Below are positions 32,902 to 38,133 of a stretch of DNA of 38,133 nt, piece by piece. The stretch spans positions 1 to 38,133 of the forward strand of contig JAEZKB010000135.1 of NCBI GenBank assembly GCA_023415605.1, in the 5' to 3' direction. How positions within the stretch are numbered: the first letter of the stretch is position 1; every line of letters begins with the position of its first letter. The notes under the pieces were generated by a model. The model had not been told where the DNA came from. It saw nothing but the letters and a program-made list of their open reading frames with translations, and ran no database searches. This DNA comes from Pseudomonadota bacterium (GTDB taxonomy: Bacteria > Pseudomonadota > Alphaproteobacteria > Rhizobiales > Devosiaceae). Made by a program: the position numbers and the translations under genes.

Positions 32902-32938
32902 CGCGCGCCGGTCTCCTAGCTACGGCGGCCGGCGCGCG
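32902..32938 (-). promoter_or_regulatory. 10-bp stem hairpin between the Met-rich peptide gene and yedZ1
   Basis: CGCGCGCCGG (32902-32911) and CCGGCGCGCG (32929-32938) form a perfect 10-bp stem with a 17-base loop in the 79-bp gap. On the minus strand no T-tract follows, so it is not a standard terminator. It is well placed to stabilise the short upstream peptide mRNA and give more peptide than reductase. Confidence 0.6.
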
Positions 32939-32961
32939 ATTGTTGCGCGATTCTCGCAAAA

Positions 32962-33276
32962 TTAGTTGGCCGGCGCCATCGCTCCGCCCATGGCATCGGT
33001 GGCGGGGGCCATGGCATCGCTCCCCATGGCGTTGTGCTCGTCATGGCACGCCTTGGCGGCGTCGTCCTTCTTCATCGCGTCGGCCTCCATGCCGGCTTTC
33101 TCGAGGCATTCGGCCAGCATCGTGTCGGCATCCATCGGTGCCATCGCGTCGCCCGCCATGCTGTCGGGCGCCATGGCGTCCCCTGACATCGGGGTGGACA
33201 TGGCGTCTGCAGCAAAGCTGGAGCCCGAGAGCGCAACGGTGGCGGCGAGGGCGAGCATAAGCGTACGGAAGGTCAT
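32962..33276 (-). CDS. mrpX: methionine-rich periplasmic peptide (MrpX-like)
   Basis: A 104-aa secreted peptide. The signal MTFRTLMLALAATVALSGSS ends at about FA/AD (residue 22). The roughly 82-residue mature part holds 13 methionines (about 16 percent), mostly as repeated DAM or AM units with Asp, Pro, Gly and Ala (AADAMSTPMSGDAMAP and similar), plus two cysteines (AECLEKAG and KACHDEH). I use ATG 33276, which has GGAGAAA just upstream; ATG 33288 would add four residues and overlap that site. Composition and neighbours match MrpX, a sacrificial hypochlorite scavenger whose methionines are oxidised and then reduced by YedY1. A close promoter of SigF type precedes it. Confidence 0.82.
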   Translation of the reverse strand: MTFRTLMLALAATVALSGSSFAADAMSTPMSGDAMAPDSMAGDAMAPMDADTMLAECLEKAGMEADAMKKDDAAKACHDEHNAMGSDAMAPATDAMGGAMAPAN

Positions 33277-33322
33277 GATTTTCTCCATCGTGCCGCAGAC
33301 TCGCGGCGGTTACGAGAGGGAG

Positions 33323-33348
33323 TTCGCGCTGTCCGGGTGTCGGGTTAC
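33323..33348 (-). promoter_or_regulatory. SigF-type promoter for mrpX-yedZ1-yedY1
   Basis: On the minus strand GTAACC (33348-33343) is followed by exactly 16 bases and CGAA (33326-33323). This is the GTAACC-N16-CGAA signature known for Caulobacter SigF. It lies 46 bp before the mrpX ATG and faces away from the identical element at 33393-33418. An exact chance match at 10 fixed positions is expected fewer than 0.1 times in this window on both strands. Confidence 0.85.
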
Positions 33349-33392
33349 GGCTTCACCGCAACGTGATCGCTAGCCGCTTCCGCCGCTGCGGT

Positions 33393-33418
33393 GTAACCAT
33401 TTGCCGGGCTCGCGCGAA
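33393..33418 (+). promoter_or_regulatory. SigF-type promoter for sigF-nrsF (autoregulation)
   Basis: GTAACC (33393-33398), 16 bases, then CGAA (33415-33418), only 10 bp before the sigF ATG at 33429. Such a short distance gives a nearly leaderless transcript, although a GAGGG ribosome-binding site fits at 33421-33425. The element is identical in the fixed positions and spacer length to the divergent one at 33323-33348, so the sigma factor very probably drives its own operon. Confidence 0.85.
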
Positions 33419-33428
33419 TTGAGGGTCA

Positions 33429-33992
33429 ATGAGCAGCACGGCTGATACGGAGATGCGCCTCAGGGCGTTAATGCTCGCCGCGCTCGATGGCGACGCGCGG
33501 GCCTATCGCAGCCTGCTCGACGAACTGCGCCTGCATCTCCGCCGCTACTACCAGCAGCGGCTCGATGCGGCGCTGGCCGCCAATTGCGACGATCTCGTGC
33601 AGGATACCCTGATGGCCATCCACACCCGGCGCCTGACCTATGATCGCCACCAACCGCTGACCGCGTGGATTTACGCGATCGCGCGCTACAAGCTGATCGA
33701 TCACTTCCGCCGCCACAGGCTGCGCGCCACCGTGCCGCTCGAGGAGGGTGCCGCCATCTTTGCGGCCGACGATGCAGCCGATGCGGCGGCGCGGCTCGAT
33801 GTTGATGCAGCCCTCGCCACCATCGGCACCCGTCCCGCCGACCTCATCCGCCAGGTGAAACTCGATGGTTCTTCCATCGCCGAGGTAGCGCGGCGCACGG
33901 GGATGACGGAGTCCGCCGTAAAGGTGTCTATCCACCGCGGCCTCAAGGCCCTCACGGCACGGTTTTCCGGAGGAGGTGCCGGTGAGCGATGA
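33429..33992 (+). CDS. sigF: ECF sigma factor SigF
   Basis: A 187-aa extracytoplasmic-function sigma factor. Region 2 spans about residues 28-97, with NCDDLVQDTLMAIHTRR and LTAWIYAIARYKLIDHFRRH. Region 4 spans about 125-175, with IAEVARRTGMTESAVKVSIH as its helix-turn-helix. Ribosome-binding site GAGGG precedes the ATG. The next gene, overlapping by 11 bp, is an NrsF-type anti-sigma factor, which identifies the SigF type. Both its own promoter and that of the divergent MrpX arm carry the SigF signature. In Caulobacter SigF answers heavy-metal stress and in Azospira reactive chlorine species; here an oxidant signal is most likely. Confidence 0.92.
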   Translation: MSSTADTEMRLRALMLAALDGDARAYRSLLDELRLHLRRYYQQRLDAALAANCDDLVQDTLMAIHTRRLTYDRHQPLTAWIYAIARYKLIDHFRRHRLRATVPLEEGAAIFAADDAADAAARLDVDAALATIGTRPADLIRQVKLDGSSIAEVARRTGMTESAVKVSIHRGLKALTARFSGGGAGER

Positions 33993-34620
33993 CCTGATCG
34001 CCAGCCTCGCCTCTGACCTCAAGCCTGTCCGGCCGCAGGCCATACGTAACCGCCTGCTGCTCGGCCTCGGCGCCGGCGTCGTGGTGGCCGCGGTGCTGAT
34101 GCTCGTCTGGCTCGGCCTACGCCCCGATCTCACCCGAGCGATTGCGACGCCGGTGTTCTGGCTCAAATTCGCCTTCGCGCTGGCGCTGACTGGAGCCGGT
34201 CTCGCCGCCGCCGTGCGGCTTGCGCGTCCCGGCGGCAGCCTGCGCCCAGCGCTCCGCTGGGTGACGGCCATTGTCACGGTCACGGCTCTGGCCGGTCTGG
34301 CGCAGCTGCTCATGGCGTCGCCCGACGACGTTCGCAGGCTTGTGCTTGGCGGCAGCGCCTTGGTCTGCCCGTTCTATATCGTGGCGCTGTCGCTGCCGGT
34401 ACTGGCGGCCAACCTCCTGGTGATGCGCCGCATGGCGCCGACCAACCTCGTGGGCGCTGGTTTCGCCGCCGGCCTTCTCGCGGGCGCGGCCGGAACCTGG
34501 GTCTATGCCTTCCACTGCACCGAAAGCGGCCTGCCGTTCATCACCCTGTGGTACAGCGCCGGCATCCTCGCCACGGCGCTGCTCGGCGCCGTCGTCGGCC
34601 GCTGGCTGCTGCGCTGGTAG
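33982..34620 (+). CDS. nrsF: NrsF-type membrane anti-sigma factor (DUF1109)
   Basis: A 212-aa membrane protein with about six hydrophobic segments and a short cytoplasmic N-terminus (MSDDLIASLASDLKPVRP). This matches NrsF/DUF1109, which sequesters SigF until a periplasmic stress signal. Two cysteines are present, in LVCPFYIV and FHCTESGL, about 50 residues apart and close to membrane boundaries; paired cysteines are important for sensing in Caulobacter NrsF. I use GTG 33982, five bases after AGGAGG; GTG 33976 overlaps that site. The start overlaps sigF, so sigma and anti-sigma are made in step. Confidence 0.9.
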   Translation: MSDDLIASLASDLKPVRPQAIRNRLLLGLGAGVVVAAVLMLVWLGLRPDLTRAIATPVFWLKFAFALALTGAGLAAAVRLARPGGSLRPALRWVTAIVTVTALAGLAQLLMASPDDVRRLVLGGSALVCPFYIVALSLPVLAANLLVMRRMAPTNLVGAGFAAGLLAGAAGTWVYAFHCTESGLPFITLWYSAGILATALLGAVVGRWLLRW

Positions 34621-34621
34621 A

Positions 34622-34978
34622 TCAGGTCTTCGGCGCGTCCGGGTCGTCGACTTCCACCACGCGGCCATCGTCCTCGACGCGGACATAGCCCAGCCCATCG
34701 ATATGCGCCTCGATGCCCTTGCCGCGGCGGGTGCGGGCCTCGAACAGCAGCTGCTCCCAGCTCGGGTCGCGGCCGAAGAGCTGCCAGAGGGTGGATTCGA
34801 ACTGCGCCGTCAGCCGGCCCAGCGCCGCCCATTCCGCCGGATGGGCGAACTTGATCTCGTGGTTCTCTTCGAGCCGTTCGAACAGCTCGAAGAGAATGAG
34901 CATCTCGTCGTCGGTGAGGGTGAGTGTGTGCTCGTCCTCGCCGCTGGGATAGACGTGGCCGTCGATCTCAACGGCCAT
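34622..34978 (-). CDS. hypothetical acidic protein, 118 aa
   Basis: A 118-aa soluble, acidic protein (TLTLTDDEMLILFELFERLE, FAHPAEWAALGRLTAQFEST, VRVEDDGRVVEVDDPDAP). I do not recognise a family. I use ATG 34978, which follows a GTGAGG ribosome-binding site; the frame extends upstream into the ThuA-like gene. It begins 4 bp after the stop of that gene and is probably co-transcribed. It ends 1 bp from the convergent nrsF stop. Confidence 0.75.
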   Translation of the reverse strand: MAVEIDGHVYPSGEDEHTLTLTDDEMLILFELFERLEENHEIKFAHPAEWAALGRLTAQFESTLWQLFGRDPSWEQLLFEARTRRGKGIEAHIDGLGYVRVEDDGRVVEVDDPDAPKT

Positions 34979-34982
34979 CGCC

Positions 34983-35633
34983 TCACTCGCTCCGCGCCGC
35001 CCAGTTGATGCCGCGGCGGAGGATGGTGGCCATGTGCGGGTTCTCGAACTCGGTCGCGCGGTGGCCGAGGGTCGAGTGGAACACCCGGCCGGCGCCATAG
35101 TGGCGTTTCCACACCACCGGCATCACCACGCCCTTGGTCCAGGCCGCATGCTCACCCGAGAAGGTGGTGGTGGCGAGCACTTCGACCGAAGGGTCCATGT
35201 GCATGTAGTATTGCTCGGACGTGTAGGGGAACGAGGCCGGGATGCCCTGCATGATCGGGTCGTCCGGCTTGGTCACGTCGACGGTGTAGTCGATGATGTT
35301 GCCCGGATGGGCCACCCACTGGCCGCCAACGACGAACTGATAGTCCACCGACTCGCGGAAGGCGTCACTCATGCCGCCATGGTGGCCGGCCAGGCCCACA
35401 CCGCCTTCGATGGCCTTGGCGAGGTTCTGCGCCGTTTCGCGCTCGATCTTGCTCATGGTGTAGACCGGCACGATCAGGCTGAGCTGATGGATCGCAGGGT
35501 CGGCGAGCACATTGAGATCGGTCTCGACGCGAACCGAAAAGCCGTCCTCGTGCAGCCAGCGGCGATAGATCGCCGCGCATTCCTCGGGATCGTGCCCGTT
35601 CCACCCGCCCCAGACGATCAAAGCACTGCGCAT
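34983..35633 (-). CDS. ThuA-domain protein, second copy
   Basis: A 216-aa ThuA-family paralog, shorter than the one at 27806. It has IVWGGWNGHDPEECAAIYRR at the start, GGVGLAGHHGGMSDAFRE in the GATase-like elbow position and GAGRVFHSTLGHRATEFEN near the end. These proteins are linked to sugar catabolism, but many members have no known role. It is followed 4 bp downstream by the 118-aa gene and has no adjacent dehydrogenase or regulator, so it may act on a different substrate or serve the same pathway from a separate locus. Confidence 0.88.
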   Translation of the reverse strand: MRSALIVWGGWNGHDPEECAAIYRRWLHEDGFSVRVETDLNVLADPAIHQLSLIVPVYTMSKIERETAQNLAKAIEGGVGLAGHHGGMSDAFRESVDYQFVVGGQWVAHPGNIIDYTVDVTKPDDPIMQGIPASFPYTSEQYYMHMDPSVEVLATTTFSGEHAAWTKGVVMPVVWKRHYGAGRVFHSTLGHRATEFENPHMATILRRGINWAARSE

Positions 35634-35741
35634 ACGAAAGACTCCTCCCGGAAAAGCGGGCGGAGCTTAACCCAAACCGGCCGGGACGCCAGCCCCGGCA
35701 GCCGGAATATTATCGTTATCGCAAATCGCGGATTGCCCCGC

Positions 35742-36185
35742 TCAGTGTGCGGTCGCGAAGGCCCAGGCGCGCAGCACCACGAATTTCACGCCAGCCGTGA
35801 GGATCAGCGCCACGAAGGCTCCCGCGGCCGTTTCCATGCCCCAGACATTGTAGGACACGTAGGAAAAAAGACCGGTGACGATGATCGAGCCGACCTGCAC
35901 CGTCACATAGCGCGGCAGCGCCCGGCGGTGCGGCGCATCCGACTGAAAGGCGAAGCGGCGGTTGGCGAGATAGGCTGGGATCAGGAAGATGGCATAGGCC
36001 AGCGAATTGGTGGCCCAGGCCGGTACGCCGGTGTTCAAGCCGGCGAAGACTGTACACAGCCAGACATATGCGCCCGACGCGATGGCGCCGATCACCAGAT
36101 AGGTTGCCAGCTGCATCCAGACGGATGCCTTGGCGGGTTTGGCAGGCGTGGTGTCGTGCATCAGGCTCTGCAAGGAAACGCTCAT
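35742..36185 (-). CDS. GtrA-family membrane protein
   Basis: A 147-aa protein with four hydrophobic segments after a polar 22-residue N-terminus. The family motif PAYLANRRFAFQSDAPHRRA, connecting segments two and three, and the closing VKFVVLRAWAFATAH are typical of GtrA proteins, which are thought to flip polyprenyl-linked sugars or join cell-surface glycan synthesis. The frame is open to 36494, but MSVSLQSLMHDTTPAKPAK at 36185 is the sensible start. It is alone, divergent from the nucleotidase gene across a 281-bp gap. Confidence 0.85.
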   Translation of the reverse strand: MSVSLQSLMHDTTPAKPAKASVWMQLATYLVIGAIASGAYVWLCTVFAGLNTGVPAWATNSLAYAIFLIPAYLANRRFAFQSDAPHRRALPRYVTVQVGSIIVTGLFSYVSYNVWGMETAAGAFVALILTAGVKFVVLRAWAFATAH

Positions 36186-36466
36186 GGTTCGCTCTCGGGT
36201 TGCGATCTTAGGCCCGATGCTAGGCGCAAACCCTTGCCAACACGTGCGTGTGATCAATCCGGGCGACAATTCGGCAAGCGTGGTTGATTTTGCGTGAAAC
36301 ACGGGGGTCGGCGCCGATTGCCTTGTCCGGGCGACGCGCGTTACGGTTCGTGTTCCACTGGAGTTGCGGGTGGCGGGATGCGGGGCTCCCCATGACGCTG
36401 TAATCGCGGCGTTGCAAAGCAGTGAGAAAGAAGTCCGGGTCACGGACGCCAACAAAGGACAGGGAC
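36186..36466. promoter_or_regulatory. 281-bp divergent intergenic region
   Basis: This gap carries promoters for the GtrA gene (minus) and the nucleotidase gene (plus). I find no convincing ORF and no clear Pho box by eye. An AGGACAGGGA stretch directly precedes the nucleotidase ATG and acts as its ribosome-binding site. Confidence 0.5.
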
Positions 36467-38133
36467 ATGAAGAGACACTGGTTAAGCCTTCCAATCCTCA
36501 CGCTGGCAGCGGCCGGCTTTGCGGCGCCGGCCCAGGCCGACTTCACGCTCAACATCCTGCACATCAACGATTTCCACTCGCGCTTCGAGTCGATCACCGG
36601 GACGGATTCAACCTGTAATGCGGAAGGCGAAGGAAAGGGCGAGTGTTTCGGCGGCATCGCGCGGCTGAAGACCGAGATCGATGCCAAGAAGAAGGCCGCG
36701 GCCGATGCCGGCGAGAATGTCGTGCTGCTCTCGGCCGGCGATAATTTCCAGGGTTCGCTGTTCTACACCCAGTACAAGAGCCAGATCGTCGCCGACTTCA
36801 TGAACGATATGGGCTTTGACGTGGTCGCCACTGGCAACCACGAATTCGACGATGGCCCGGCTGAATACGCCAAGTTCCTCGCCGCGGCGAAATTTCCTGT
36901 CATCGGCGGCAATTTCGACTCCAGTGCCGATCCGGATCTCAAGGGCCTGCCCCCGGGCGTCTACATCAAGACCATCGGCGGCGAGAAGGTCGCCTTCGTC
37001 GGCGCCACCACCGAAGAAACACCCGAGATCGCCTCGGTCGGTTCGGTCGCCTTCCAGGATGTCACCGACTACGTCAAGGGCGCGGTCGGCGCGCTCGAGG
37101 AAGCTGGCATCAACAAGATCGTCGCCATCACCCATATCGGTTACGGCCTCGACCAGGAGCTGGCCAAGGCCGTTCCCGGCGTCGACGTGATCATCGGCGG
37201 CCACACCCACACCTTCCTGGGCACAGGCGAAGGCGAAGCCGGTCCGTACCCGACCATGGTCGGCGACGTTCCGGTGGTGACCGCCGGCCAGTACGGCAAG
37301 ATCCTCGGCGAGCTCAAGGTGACCTGGGACGACGCCGGCAAGGTGGTCTCCGCCACCGGCGCGCCGATCCTTCTCGATGCGTCCGTCACGCCCGACCAGG
37401 GCTTCCTCGATCGCGTCGCCGAGGCCGGCAAGCCGCTCGAAGAGCTCAAGGCCAAGGTCATCGGTTCGGCCACCGACGTCATCGTCGGCGACCGCAATGT
37501 CTGCCGCGTGCAGGAATGCGCCATGGGCAACCTCGTCGCCGATGCGCAGCTCGATCGCGTCGCCGACCAGGGCATCACCATCTCGATCGCCAACTCGGGT
37601 GGCCTGCGCGCCTCGATCGATGCGGGCGAGATCACCATGGGCGAAGTGCTGACGGTGCTGCCGTTCTCCAACACCCTCGCCACCTTCCAGCTCTCGGGCG
37701 CCGATCTCCTCGCCTCGCTCGAAAACGGCGTCAGCCAGGTCGCCGACATTGCCGGCCGCTTCCCGCAGGTCGCCGGCCTCAAGTACACCTTCGACACCTC
37801 CAAGGAAGTCGGCTCGCGCATCTCGGATGTGCAGGTCAAGGAGGGTGACGCCTGGGTGCCGCTCGATCCGGCCAAGACCTACGGCATCGTGACCAACAAC
37901 TTCGTCCGCGGCGGCGGCGACGGCTTCTCGCTGTTTGCCGACAATGCCCAGAACGCCTACGACTTCGGCCCGCCGCTCGAGCAGGTCGTGGCCGACTACA
38001 TCGCCAAGCAGGGCGGCACCTACACGCCCTATACCGATGGCCGCATCACCGACGCCTCGCCCGCCGCTCCGGTCGAGCCGGCAGCACCCGCCGCCGAGGC
38101 TCCTGCGGCTCCGGCCGCTGCCCCGGCCGCGCC
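36467..38133 (+). CDS. secreted 5'-nucleotidase-type metallophosphatase (partial, cut by window end)
   Basis: 555 codons are visible and the frame stays open at the right edge. A signal peptide MKRHWLSLPILTLAAAGFAA ends near PAQA. The metallophosphatase domain has the full motif set: HINDFHSR (DxH), SAGDNFQGS (GDN), ATGNHEFDD (GNHE), ITHIGYG and GGHTHTF. The C-terminal 5_nucleotid_C domain follows, with GNLVADAQLDR, SGGLRASIDAGEITMGE and TNNFVRGGGDGFSLF. It hydrolyses nucleoside monophosphates or UDP-sugars in the periplasm. The visible end is an Ala/Pro-rich linker, which suggests a further C-terminal domain or surface anchor beyond the window. Confidence 0.93.
   Translation, partial: MKRHWLSLPILTLAAAGFAAPAQADFTLNILHINDFHSRFESITGTDSTCNAEGEGKGECFGGIARLKTEIDAKKKAAADAGENVVLLSAGDNFQGSLFYTQYKSQIVADFMNDMGFDVVATGNHEFDDGPAEYAKFLAAAKFPVIGGNFDSSADPDLKGLPPGVYIKTIGGEKVAFVGATTEETPEIASVGSVAFQDVTDYVKGAVGALEEAGINKIVAITHIGYGLDQELAKAVPGVDVIIGGHTHTFLGTGEGEAGPYPTMVGDVPVVTAGQYGKILGELKVTWDDAGKVVSATGAPILLDASVTPDQGFLDRVAEAGKPLEELKAKVIGSATDVIVGDRNVCRVQECAMGNLVADAQLDRVADQGITISIANSGGLRASIDAGEITMGEVLTVLPFSNTLATFQLSGADLLASLENGVSQVADIAGRFPQVAGLKYTFDTSKEVGSRISDVQVKEGDAWVPLDPAKTYGIVTNNFVRGGGDGFSLFADNAQNAYDFGPPLEQVVADYIAKQGGTYTPYTDGRITDASPAAPVEPAAPAAEAPAAPAAAPAA

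Noticed and set aside
36360..36400. Possible Pho box before the nucleotidase gene (CTGTAAT).
   Set aside because: Only one partial half-site; the second half at the right spacing is absent.
1..38133. CRISPR arrays, tRNA/rRNA genes, insertion sequences, phage genes, toxin-antitoxin pairs.
   Set aside because: No regular repeat-spacer pattern, no cloverleaf or rRNA-like stretch, and no transposase, integrase or toxin-like protein was seen on either strand.

Overview
This 38.1 kb window is high-GC, densely packed bacterial DNA. Its gene content points to an alphaproteobacterium of the Hyphomicrobiales: ThuA/MocA-type sugar genes, a Ydc-type polyamine operon, a SigF/NrsF pair, a DUF3309 micro-protein and a DUF2126 transglutaminase cluster. 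The overall set resembles a Devosia-like genome, but that assignment is inference from gene content only. I see no rRNA, tRNA, CRISPR array, transposase, integrase or prophage gene. The window looks like ordinary chromosome with many metabolic and transport operons.

Layout. (1) 56-422: two tiny membrane proteins, minus strand. (2) 561-7272, minus: a transglutaminase / circularly permuted ATP-grasp plus alpha-E / transglutaminase-DUF2126 cluster, predicted to make or process an unknown amide or peptide. (3) 7409-8217: AlkB-type dioxygenase and a small hypothetical protein. (4) 8268-14757: a LysR regulator followed by a complete ydcS-ydcT-ydcU-ydcV-patD operon (polyamine-type ABC importer plus aminobutyraldehyde dehydrogenase) in the same order as in E. 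coli. (5) 14892-21235, minus: an ABC importer operon whose last gene is a formylglycine-type phosphonate monoester hydrolase/sulfatase, followed by a 3-mercaptopyruvate sulfurtransferase. (6) 21582-26588, plus: imelysin, di-heme oxidoreductase, imelysin, DUF1513, a probable iron-acquisition operon. (7) 26585-29649: a LacI regulator divergent from a ThuA-like gene and a Gfo/Idh/MocA oxidoreductase. (8) 29839-31193: two unrecognised genes. (9) 31225-34620: a two-arm oxidative (reactive chlorine type) stress locus. (10) 34622-36185: a 118-aa protein, a second ThuA paralog and a GtrA-family protein. (11) 36467 to the right edge: a secreted 5'-nucleotidase-like metallophosphatase, cut by the window end.

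The most striking system is region 9. One arm (minus) encodes a secreted methionine-rich peptide, a b-type cytochrome and a Tat-exported molybdopterin oxidoreductase. The divergent arm (plus) encodes an ECF sigma factor and an NrsF-type membrane anti-sigma factor. Each arm has an exact GTAACC-N16-CGAA promoter, the known SigF signature, so the circuit can be read from sequence: NrsF holds SigF, SigF drives both itself and the peptide/reductase arm, the Met-rich peptide absorbs oxidant in the periplasm and the Mo enzyme re-reduces it. This matches the MrpX/YedY1/SigF/NrsF hypochlorite-scavenging system described in Azospira suillum PS.

Other regulatory signals that can be read directly are a CAAAACGTTTTG palindrome between lacI and thuA, a T-N11-A dyad upstream of ydcS, hairpins between several operon genes, and palindromic C-rich intergenic repeats.
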